DNA of 6,678 nt from Planctomycetaceae bacterium (GTDB lineage: Bacteria; Planctomycetota; Planctomycetia; Pirellulales; Pirellulaceae), in the NCBI GenBank assembly GCA_007695205.1, contig REEF01000736.1, positions 1 through 6,678 of the forward strand, read 5' to 3'. The notes under the pieces are model-generated. The model worked only from the letters and a program-made list of their open reading frames with translations, was not told where the DNA came from and ran no database searches. The position numbers were made by a program, and so were the translations under genes. Positions 1 to 5,501 of the stretch are shown here, piece after piece (positions within the stretch are counted from its first letter, which is position 1; each line of letters starts with the position of its first letter).

Positions 1-38
1 AGCCTGCCCAGGAGACTTGTGTCGACCAGCAACCGCAT
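1..38 (-). CDS. PIN-domain toxin, VapC-like (partial, N-terminus only)
   Basis: Only the first 12 codons lie in the window; they read MRLLVDTSLLGR. A hydrophobic beta-strand, then an aspartate (D6) followed by T/S and two leucines, is the standard opening of PIN-domain ribonucleases, where that aspartate is the first metal-binding acidic residue. The ATG at 38-36 shares one base with the TGA of the upstream antitoxin gene (TGATG), an arrangement typical of VapBC operons and consistent with translational coupling. By family knowledge the product would be a Mg-dependent RNase toxin neutralised by the neighbouring antitoxin. The call rests on 12 residues plus context; the remaining acidic residues are outside the window. 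Confidence 0.62.
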   Translation of the reverse strand, partial: MRLLVDTSLLGR

Positions 39-280
39 CACTCGTACAGCCCTTCGCTGCTCAGGGCCTCGTTGCTCACCGATACTCCGCAGGGCGTACC
101 GACCCGCAGAAGCCGCTCTTCCCATTCATCACGCGGTTCCAAGATGTTCGCCAATTCGGCGGGTTCTGGCCCCAGCTTATCCCGAATCGCGTCGAGGACG
201 ACCGCTTCTGGTGTGGTGCCGTGCTGGCGAGCCCTCAGCACAAGGGCCTGCTCCAAATCTGGCGTGAGCGTCACGTTCAT
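38..280 (-). CDS. VapB-like antitoxin, ribbon-helix-helix type
   Basis: This is an 80-residue protein. The N-terminal part (residues 1-36) starts MNVTLTPDLEQAL: a short beta-strand, then two helices (about 7-18 and 23-35) rich in alanine, glutamate and arginine, as in ribbon-helix-helix antitoxins that bind their own operator as dimers. The C-terminal tail (about 48-80) contains DEWEERL and ends SSEGLYE, the acidic/hydrophobic kind of tail that binds and inhibits a PIN toxin. I chose the start at 280 because GGAGGTG lies 9 nt upstream and the coding character begins there; the reading frame stays open to 577, but that extension is low-complexity, Arg/Pro-rich and unlike a protein. The stop overlaps the start of the PIN gene by one base. 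Autoregulation by the antitoxin or the complex is expected from the family, not shown here. Confidence 0.82.
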   Translation of the reverse strand: MNVTLTPDLEQALVLRARQHGTTPEAVVLDAIRDKLGPEPAELANILEPRDEWEERLLRVGTPCGVSVSNEALSSEGLYE

Positions 281-289
281 AGCCTCTTT

Positions 290-296
290 CACCTCC
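290..296 (-). promoter_or_regulatory. Strong ribosome binding site of the antitoxin gene
   Basis: On the minus strand the bases read GGAGGTG, 9 nt before the ATG at 280-278. It is close to a perfect Shine-Dalgarno sequence and is the main reason for choosing the short (80-residue) reading of the antitoxin. Confidence 0.7.
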
Positions 297-327
297 ACTC
301 GTTTTCCGCGAGTTCCCTGATCATCAT

Positions 328-357
328 ATTGTATTCGGTGAATGCCCTCGGTTTCAA
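328..357 (-). promoter_or_regulatory. Probable sigma-70-type promoter of the toxin-antitoxin operon
   Basis: On the minus strand there is TTGAAA (357-352), an 18-bp spacer and TACAAT (333-328). Transcription would start near 321 and give a leader of about 40 nt before the antitoxin ATG. Both hexamers differ from consensus at one position (TTGACA, TATAAT). The position is right for an autoregulated antitoxin promoter, but no operator palindrome is obvious around it. Confidence 0.45.
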
Positions 358-774
358 CCTTGATCGGCCAAAAAAGCTTACAACCCAGCGGCGGGGTGCT
401 ATGCAGCCGCGGGCAACGGTCTTTGGCGGGCAAGCGAATCGAGGGCAGGGGAATCGAGGTGCTGACGGTGGGATGCCTGGGTGTTCGTCTTTTGGTCTCC
501 GCTCCTGCGGTCTTTGCCGGGAAGCAACTGCTGACCGTCGCCGTGCCGTCCAAGTCACGCCCCGCAATCCCCCGCACCCACCCCAGCCCCCAAGCAACAA
601 ATTCCTTTGCCCGAAATTCGCTTGCCCTCCATTGCCCTGGTGTGCCCGCTGCAAGAGCGGTGCATGCTTTCCTGTGTGAACCATTGCAATCGGTACATGC
701 GGCATAGGCCGTTGGACCGATACAAGAAGTACCGTTCGTACAAAGCGGCCGCCTTCTTTGTCAGGATTCGCCCG
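358..774. other. Gene-free spacer with inverted repeat element
   Basis: I see no convincing gene on either strand between the toxin-antitoxin promoter and the small secreted protein. Open frames exist on both strands but translate to Arg/Pro/Cys-rich, motif-free sequence. The main structure is the inverted pair of 15-bp tandem repeats at 428-627; the segment between the arms (458-597) is C-rich toward its right end. No tRNA or rRNA-like fold was recognised. Confidence 0.55.
428..627. repeat. Two tandem 15-bp repeat pairs in inverted orientation
   Basis: The left arm holds GGGCAAGCGAATCGA (428-442) directly followed by GGGCAGGGGAATCGA (443-457), identical at 13 of 15 positions. The right arm, read on the minus strand, holds GGGCAAGCGAATTTC (627-613) directly followed by GGGCAAAGGAATTTG (612-598), identical at 12 of 15. 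The first 12 bases of the outer units are identical between arms. The two arms face each other across 140 bp. Similarity fades outward, although both flanks also carry GCAGC followed shortly by GGGCA. This could be a dispersed non-autonomous element of the REP or MITE kind, a folded RNA, or a protein-binding array. I recall similar GGGCAA-GAAT motifs in spacers of Pirellulaceae genomes, but that is memory, not something tested here. Confidence 0.65.
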
Positions 775-1032
775 ATGTCTCACCACGATGGCCCGAGAAT
801 GGCCTGTTGTCTGAGCCTGATACTCTGCTGCGGATTCCTGGCTGCCGGTGCCGACGCCAGGGACGCCTGGTATGTCGGCGATCAGGCCGCACCGGTGGTT
901 CCTGCTTCGAGCGCGCATCGCTTCGGGTTGCAAGCCGACCAGCCGGCCGAGGATCCGTGGCTGGCCAGCAGCGGTGGCGGCGGGTGTTGGTGGGGCGAAG
1001 CCGTTTCGGCCGGCGGCCTGCTGGCCCCGTGA
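775..1032 (+). CDS. Small predicted secreted protein, unknown function
   Basis: The 85-residue product has a likely Sec signal peptide. The n-region contains His and Arg (residues 3-8), the hydrophobic core is 9-24 (MACCLSLILCC then GFLAAG), and an A-x-A site (A26-D27-A28) precedes R29. The mature part would be about 57 residues, with AWYVGD early, a Pro/Ala-rich middle, and a Gly/Trp-rich end with four consecutive glycines, C71 and WW. Four cysteines lie in the signal region, but no clear lipobox is seen. The codons mostly end in G or C, as in the confident genes. I chose ATG 775 because CAGGA lies about 9 nt upstream; ATG 799 would also keep the signal core. No family is recognised. The gene stands alone between two spacers and could be spurious. 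Confidence 0.45.
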   Translation: MSHHDGPRMACCLSLILCCGFLAAGADARDAWYVGDQAAPVVPASSAHRFGLQADQPAEDPWLASSGGGGCWWGEAVSAGGLLAP

Positions 1033-1167
1033 ACGATTCCACCGCTGCCGCGCAGACGCACCCGATCGCCGTTCCCACCAGTTCGACGCTCCTGCTAGGA
1101 GGTTCTACCCAGAACAAAAACGGGATCAAGGACATTGGCATTGACAAGCACAAACTGAACACGCCAG

Positions 1168-1186
1168 GTCAGACCCCTTTTCTGAC
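1168..1186. repeat. Short hairpin, GTCAGA-7 nt-TCTGAC
   Basis: The perfect 6-bp arms GTCAGA (1168-1173) and TCTGAC (1181-1186) enclose CCCCTTT. On the minus strand it reads AGAAAAGGGGTCTGAC. The AAAAGGGG core also begins the large hairpin at 5829-5879. Such strings resemble dispersed REP-like repeats that I recall from other bacterial spacers. A terminator for the small secreted gene is possible but the stem is weak and 136 bp past its stop. Confidence 0.4.
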
Positions 1187-1277
1187 AGAGCCTAGACGAG
1201 ACGAGTCGCAGCAGGTAGACTCGGAGCGTTGTCCGTCTGCCGTTCGACGCAACACGGCAGCGTCGGCGCAGGTAAGC

Positions 1278-1307
1278 GAATCCAGCGAGAACGACCCGTC
1301 TCGATTC
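1278..1307 (+). other. Bulged stem-loop just upstream of the dehydrogenase start
   Basis: GAAT (1278-1281) pairs with ATTC (1304-1307) and CGAGA (1286-1290) pairs with TCTCG (1299-1303), leaving a four-base bulge and an eight-base loop. Nine base pairs just before a start codon that lacks a Shine-Dalgarno sequence could influence initiation, but this could also be chance. Confidence 0.25.
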
Positions 1308-1322
1308 TTCCACTCCAACTGA

Positions 1323-2978
1323 ATGGGAAAACGCGTGATGCCATCCACCACTTTGCCAGAAACTCAGTACGCGGTCCAACTGATCGGCCCTGATGAATTG
1401 ACGCTGAACACATCCAAAGAGATTCCGCACCCCGGGCCTTATGAAATTTTGGTCAAAGTCGAGGCGGTGGGGTTGTGCTTCTCGGACCTGAAACTGCTGA
1501 AACAGTTCCATCAGCATGTGCGGAAGAGCGAGGTGGTCGAGGGGATCGACAAGGCCATCTTGGAACAGGCACGCAACTACGCTCCCCAGAATCGGCCAAC
1601 CGTCCCAGGGCACGAAGTCGTGGGGCGGATCGTGGCCGTTGGCGACCAGGTGAAACAGCATCAGGTCGGCGAACGTTGTCTGGTCCAGTCGGATTATCGC
1701 CAATTGCCGACGGCCGGGGGTTCCAACGCGGCGTTCGGATACAATTTCGAAGGCGGGCTGCAGGAATACGTGCTGTTCGACGAACGTGTGGTGGTGGCAC
1801 CCGACGGCGATCGCTTCCTGATCCCGGTGGGCGATGAAAAAGGCGCATCGGCGTTGGCGTTGGTCGAGCCCTGGGCGTGTGTCGAGGCGTCGTTTGTCAC
1901 GCGCGAGCGGACGACGATCAAGGCCGGTGGGCGTTTGCTGGTCGTCGCCGCCGATCCGCAGAACCTGCCCAGCCTGGACGGCTGCTACGCCCCGCAAAGT
2001 CCTCCGGCCGATATCCGGACAGTCGCGCCCGACCAGGTCGGCCAACTGCCCGACGAAGGGTTCGACGATATCGTCTACTACGGCGCGGACAAGGCAACCA
2101 TCGAACAACTGAACGACAAACTGGCCAACGGCGGAATCCTGAATATCGTGTTGGGCGGCCAGCGCATCGGGCAACCGGTGTCGGTCGGGGTGGGACGAGT
2201 CCATTACGGCATGACGCGATGGATCGGCACGACGGGCGACGATCCGGCCGAATCGTATAAAATCATCCCGGCCGACGGCGAGGTCCGTGACGGCGATCGC
2301 GTTCTGGTGGTCGGTGCGGGCGGACCGATGGGGCAAATGCAGGTGATCCGTATCGTGTGCCTAGGCAAATCCGGGCTGCAGGTCGTGGGGACGGATTTCG
2401 AGGACGCTCGACTGGATTCGCTGCTCCGCAAAGCCGATCCGATGGCCAAGGCCAACGGCGTCGCGTTGCGGCTGGTCAACCCCCAGCAATCTCCGCTGGA
2501 GGAAACGTTCACGTACTTCGTGCTGATGGCGCCGGTCGGCGCGCTGGTCGCGGACGCGATCCAGCAAGCAGACGATCGCGCGATCATCAATATTTTCGCG
2601 GGGATTCCCGCCATCGTCCGGCACGATCTGGACCTGGACCGCTATATCGAAAAACGTGGGTTCCTGTTCGGTACCAGCGGTTCGACCATCGAAGACATGC
2701 GGATCGTGTTGCGCAAAGTCGAAGGGGATCGGCTGGATACCAACGCGTCGGTCGATGCGATCAGCGGGATGGCCGGTGCCATCGAAGGTATCGCGGCGGT
2801 GGAACATCGCACGTTGGCCGGGAAGATCATCGTCTACCCCATGCTGCACGATATCGGGCTGATCCCCCTGGCGCAACTGGATCAACATTTCCCTAGCGTC
2901 GCAGAAAAACTGGACAATGGAAAATGGACTCCCCAAGCTGAACAGGAACTGCTGCGAGTCGCAGGAGGAGACGCGTAA
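1323..2978 (+). CDS. Zinc-dependent medium-chain dehydrogenase with duplicated nucleotide-binding region
   Basis: This 551-residue protein is a polyol/threonine/sorbitol dehydrogenase-type MDR enzyme, an NAD(P)-dependent oxidoreductase of secondary alcohols or sugar alcohols. The catalytic zinc site is readable: C52 (GLCFSD), H97 and E98 (PGHE) and E182 (VEPWAC). The four-cysteine structural-zinc lobe is absent; the corresponding region has FGYNFEGGLQEYV (138-150). About 20 extra residues lie between C52 and H97. The cofactor motif GAGGPMG is at 331-337, with D358 at the expected end of strand 2, suggesting NAD. Usual length is 340-400 residues; the excess is a second, degenerate nucleotide-binding-like segment at about 200-305, parallel to 322-453. 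No Shine-Dalgarno precedes ATG 1323; ATG 1338 (residue 6) is an equally possible start. The next gene begins at the adjacent base and encodes an MtlD-like dehydrogenase, implying a shared pathway. The substrate cannot be read from the sequence. Confidence 0.85.
   Translation: MGKRVMPSTTLPETQYAVQLIGPDELTLNTSKEIPHPGPYEILVKVEAVGLCFSDLKLLKQFHQHVRKSEVVEGIDKAILEQARNYAPQNRPTVPGHEVVGRIVAVGDQVKQHQVGERCLVQSDYRQLPTAGGSNAAFGYNFEGGLQEYVLFDERVVVAPDGDRFLIPVGDEKGASALALVEPWACVEASFVTRERTTIKAGGRLLVVAADPQNLPSLDGCYAPQSPPADIRTVAPDQVGQLPDEGFDDIVYYGADKATIEQLNDKLANGGILNIVLGGQRIGQPVSVGVGRVHYGMTRWIGTTGDDPAESYKIIPADGEVRDGDRVLVVGAGGPMGQMQVIRIVCLGKSGLQVVGTDFEDARLDSLLRKADPMAKANGVALRLVNPQQSPLEETFTYFVLMAPVGALVADAIQQADDRAIINIFAGIPAIVRHDLDLDRYIEKRGFLFGTSGSTIEDMRIVLRKVEGDRLDTNASVDAISGMAGAIEGIAAVEHRTLAGKIIVYPMLHDIGLIPLAQLDQHFPSVAEKLDNGKWTPQAEQELLRVAGGDA
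2963..2968 (+). promoter_or_regulatory. Ribosome binding site for the GTG-started MtlD-like gene
   Basis: AGGAGG lies inside the last codons of the upstream dehydrogenase gene, 10 nt before GTG 2979. It supports the unusual GTG start placed immediately after the upstream TAA, and translational coupling of the two enzymes. Confidence 0.65.
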
Positions 2979-4214
2979 GTGTCGAGATCCGAGAGGACAT
3001 TCGTCGGTTTCGGCTTTGGTCCGATCCAGAGCGGCTTGTTCTTGTACGAGGCCTGTCGCTCGGGAAACTTTGACCGGTACGTGATCGCCGAAGTCGATGC
3101 GCTGCTGGTCGATGCCGTGCGTGCGGCCGGGGGACGCTATCAGATCAACATCGCTGATCCGGACCGCGTCCAGCAGGTCGCGATCGAAGGGGTGCGACTG
3201 TGCCATCCCGCCAACCCAGAGGACCGTCAGGAACTGGTCCGGGCGATCGCGGGAGCCGACGAGTTGGCTACCGCTTTGCCCAGCGTGCAGTTTTACGATT
3301 CGGGGGACCACAACAGTGTGGTCAGCCTGCTGGCCGACGGCCTTGCCGAGCGCGACCAGGATCGACCGGCGATCATCTATGCCGCAGAGAATCACAATCA
3401 CGCGGCCGAGATCCTGGCCGATGCGCTGCGTGCTCGAGTCCCCGCCCCATCGCTGGCTGAGATCCAGACGCTCAATACAGTGGTGGGGAAGATGAGCGGG
3501 GTCGTTACCGACGCCGACACCATCGCTCGATTGGGACTGATCCCGTTGACTCCCGAGACGCCGCGCGCTGTGCTGGTCGAGCGGTTCCATCACATCCTGA
3601 TTTCGCGAGTGACGCTGGACGGTTTTCAACGCGGCATCCAGGTGTTTGTCGAAAAGGACGACCTACTGCCGTTTGAAGAAGCCAAGCTGTATGGGCACAA
3701 TGCCATCCATGCACTGATTGGGTTCCTGGCGGAACGACGCGGGTTGACGACCATGGCCCAGGCAGCCGAATATGACGACATCCTGGCCACCGCCCGAGCC
3801 GCGTTCTTGGACGAATCGGGTGCGGCGCTGATCAAAAAGTACGGGCATCTGAACGAGCCTCTGTTTACCAAGGACGGGTACCGTGCCAGCGCTGAAGATC
3901 TGCTGCAGCGGATGTTCAATCCGCATCTGAACGACTTGGTCGCTCGAGTCACTCGGGATGCTCGGCGCAAGCTGGCCTACGACGACCGCTTGTTCGGCAC
4001 CATGCGGTTGGCGTTGAACCAAGGCATCCCGCCTCGCCACATGGCTCGAGGCGCTGCGGCCGCTCTACTGAGCCCCGAGATTTCCTCGATCGGATCGGAA
4101 CAAGAGCTTCGCGCTGTTTTGGGCGAGATCTGGGGGCCGCAGGACGATGGATGGACCGAGGCCCTGATCAAGCTGACTTGGCAAGCCATGCAGGAAGCGA
4201 GTAGCATGGCGTAG
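2979..4214 (+). CDS. Mannitol-1-phosphate 5-dehydrogenase family protein
   Basis: This 411-residue protein aligns by eye along most of its length with E. coli MtlD (recalled sequence), a cytosolic NAD-dependent polyol dehydrogenase of the long-chain family. Shared landmarks are AENHNH (136-141, MtlD CENMVR), KLYGHNAIH (236-244), ESGAALIKKYG (279-289), RMFNPHL (311-317) and RKLAYDDRL (330-338). The catalytic triad of the family is visible as K236, N241 and H244. The N-terminal cofactor loop is altered: FGFGPIQSG (11-19) where MtlD has FGAGNIGRG, so the third glycine is Q17. About 30 residues longer than MtlD. It starts with GTG directly after the stop of the preceding dehydrogenase, with AGGAGG 10 nt upstream. 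Function as a sugar-phosphate or polyol dehydrogenase is a sound family call; mannitol-1-phosphate as substrate is not established, since no PTS gene is nearby. Confidence 0.8.
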   Translation: MSRSERTFVGFGFGPIQSGLFLYEACRSGNFDRYVIAEVDALLVDAVRAAGGRYQINIADPDRVQQVAIEGVRLCHPANPEDRQELVRAIAGADELATALPSVQFYDSGDHNSVVSLLADGLAERDQDRPAIIYAAENHNHAAEILADALRARVPAPSLAEIQTLNTVVGKMSGVVTDADTIARLGLIPLTPETPRAVLVERFHHILISRVTLDGFQRGIQVFVEKDDLLPFEEAKLYGHNAIHALIGFLAERRGLTTMAQAAEYDDILATARAAFLDESGAALIKKYGHLNEPLFTKDGYRASAEDLLQRMFNPHLNDLVARVTRDARRKLAYDDRLFGTMRLALNQGIPPRHMARGAAAALLSPEISSIGSEQELRAVLGEIWGPQDDGWTEALIKLTWQAMQEASSMA

Positions 4215-4263
4215 GCGGTGGTTGCGGAAAGAAGCTGCCTTGACCAGCCCAAAAAAGAACTGC

Positions 4264-4267
4264 GGAG
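4264..4267 (+). promoter_or_regulatory. Ribosome binding site that favours ATG 4278
   Basis: GGAG sits 10 nt before ATG 4278. The competing GTG at 4218 adds 20 residues that precede the BRCT domain and look non-conserved (MVAERSCLDQPKK...). The spacing and the domain boundary favour the ATG. Confidence 0.5.
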
Positions 4268-4277
4268 ATCCGATACG

Positions 4278-5501
4278 ATGTCCACCCCGGCAGATAGTGA
4301 TACCCAATTCCTGGCGAACAAACGAGTCGCTTTTGTCGGCAAGTTGGGTGGCGTCACTCGCCGCGAGGCTCAGCAGTTGGTTCGTCAATGCGGCGGGACG
4401 CCCACGGATCGCTTGAGTCGCGATGTGGATCTGGTCGTCGTGGGCGCCGATGAACTCCCGCTGGGCGATCAAGAGGATCTGTTGAACGACGAGACTCGTC
4501 AAGCAGCCGCAGCGGGGCGGTTGGAGATCATTAGCGAAACCATCTTATGGCAGCGTTTGGGCCTGGTCGAAAGCGAGCAGAACGTCCGCCGTCTCTATAC
4601 CCCGGCCATGTTGGCCCAGCTCTTGGGTGTCTCGGTCGCCACGATCCGCCGCTGGCATCGCCGCGGGTTGATCGTCCCGGCTCGCGAAGTCCGGCGTCTA
4701 CCCTACTTCGATTTTCAGGAAGTCGCCACCGCTCGTCGGCTGGCCCAGATGCTGGCCGCCGGCATGTCGCCTTCGACCGTCGAAAAGAAGCTGGCGGAAC
4801 TGTCGCGTTTCGTACCGGAAGTCCAGCGGCCCCTGGCTCAGTTATCGATCATCGTCGAAGGGCGTCAATTCCTGTTGCGACAAGGCGAGGGGCTGATCGA
4901 GCCCGGGGGGCAGCTACGTTTTGATTTCGAGGCCTTGGAAACCTCGGAGGAACAGGATGCGGGCGACCATCCGACGCGTCGCACGCTGTCGTTCGAGGAC
5001 TATTTCGCGCAACAGGCCAAACCGCCCTCGGTCGACGAGATGCTGGGGTTCGCTGGCCAATTGGAAGACGACGGTCATCTGGAAGAAGCCGTCGAAATGT
5101 ATCGAGTCGTCCTGTCGGCCGTCGGCCCGAAAGCGGAAGTCTGCTTTCAACTGGCCGAATTGCTTTACCGGCTGGGCGACCTGTCCGCCGCGCGGGAACG
5201 GTATTATATGGCGATCGAGGTGGACGAAAACTTCGTCGAAGCGCGGGCGAACTTGGGTTGTGTCTTGGCCGAATGCGGGCAATTCGAGCTGGCGATTGCC
5301 GCTTTCGAAGGCGCGTTGCGATACCACAGCGATTATCCGGATGTCCACTACCATCTGGCGCGGACGCTGGACGACATCGACCGCCACGACGATGCCGATC
5401 GGCATTGGGTCCGATTCGTGGAACTAGCGCCCAGCAGCCCCTGGGCTGACGAAGCCCGGTTGCGTTTGGAGGGATCGTCGAGCCTCGAGATAGAGACATG
5501 A
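4278..5501 (+). CDS. BRCT-MerR-TPR fusion protein, putative regulator
   Basis: The 407-residue protein has three modules. Residues 12-96 resemble a BRCT domain like that of NAD-dependent DNA ligase: VAFVGKLGGVTRREAQ, a GG turn (39-40), a DLVVVG strand (51-56) and the C-terminal tryptophan W91. Residues 107-175 are a MerR-type winged helix: YTPAMLAQLLGVSVATIRRW is the helix-turn-helix, followed by the wing with PYFDF and a LAQMLAAGMS helix. Residues 255-390 form four in-phase 34-residue TPR units (255-288, 289-322, 323-356, 357-390). The linker (about 222-250) is acidic. Family knowledge suggests DNA binding through the MerR part and partner binding through TPR and BRCT; no effector domain of classical MerR sensors is present. 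It follows the MtlD-like gene by 63 bp and overlaps the next gene by 4 bp. The target is unknown. I chose ATG 4278 over GTG 4218 on RBS and domain grounds. Confidence 0.85.
   Translation: MSTPADSDTQFLANKRVAFVGKLGGVTRREAQQLVRQCGGTPTDRLSRDVDLVVVGADELPLGDQEDLLNDETRQAAAAGRLEIISETILWQRLGLVESEQNVRRLYTPAMLAQLLGVSVATIRRWHRRGLIVPAREVRRLPYFDFQEVATARRLAQMLAAGMSPSTVEKKLAELSRFVPEVQRPLAQLSIIVEGRQFLLRQGEGLIEPGGQLRFDFEALETSEEQDAGDHPTRRTLSFEDYFAQQAKPPSVDEMLGFAGQLEDDGHLEEAVEMYRVVLSAVGPKAEVCFQLAELLYRLGDLSAARERYYMAIEVDENFVEARANLGCVLAECGQFELAIAAFEGALRYHSDYPDVHYHLARTLDDIDRHDDADRHWVRFVELAPSSPWADEARLRLEGSSSLEIET

Larger units (their letters stand above)
1033..1322 (+). other. Non-coding leader upstream of the dehydrogenase gene
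   Basis: This 290-bp spacer has no convincing gene. It contains a short inverted repeat at 1168-1186 and a bulged hairpin at 1278-1307, ending 15 nt before the dehydrogenase start. A TTGACA at 1141-1146 matches a -35 box, but nothing like a -10 box follows at 16-18 bp, so I do not call a promoter. The length leaves room for an unrecognised promoter and an untranslated leader of the downstream cluster. Confidence 0.4.

Noticed and set aside
281..577. N-terminal extension of the antitoxin to a start at 577
   Set aside because: The extra 99 residues are low-complexity and overlap the repeat element, while a strong ribosome binding site sits just before the ATG at 280.
428..627. CRISPR array
   Set aside because: The repeats are 15 bp, tandem without spacers and in two orientations, and no cas gene is nearby.
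17..679. Plus-strand open frame of 220 codons at the left edge
   Set aside because: It is antisense to the toxin-antitoxin genes and passes through the repeat element; no protein-like pattern is visible.
289..933. Minus-strand open frame of 214 codons in the spacer
   Set aside because: It runs through the inverted repeat and against the small secreted gene, and its translation is Arg/Pro/Gly-rich without any recognisable feature.
1141..1169. Promoter based on TTGACA at 1141-1146
   Set aside because: No -10-like hexamer is found at 16-18 bp downstream (around CCAGGT), so the match is probably chance.
1095..2336. Long minus-strand open frame (413 codons) opposite the MDR dehydrogenase
   Set aside because: It is antisense to a confidently identified enzyme, rich in Arg/His/Asp/Gln with no domain, and results from the GC-rich codon pattern of the real gene.
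2361..3629. Long minus-strand open frame (422 codons) across the two dehydrogenase genes
   Set aside because: It spans the junction of two real plus-strand genes and shows no motif; it is a codon-bias shadow.
4218..4277. GTG start 60 bases upstream for the BRCT-MerR-TPR protein
   Set aside because: The added residues do not belong to the BRCT domain, and GGAG is well placed for ATG 4278. It cannot be fully excluded.
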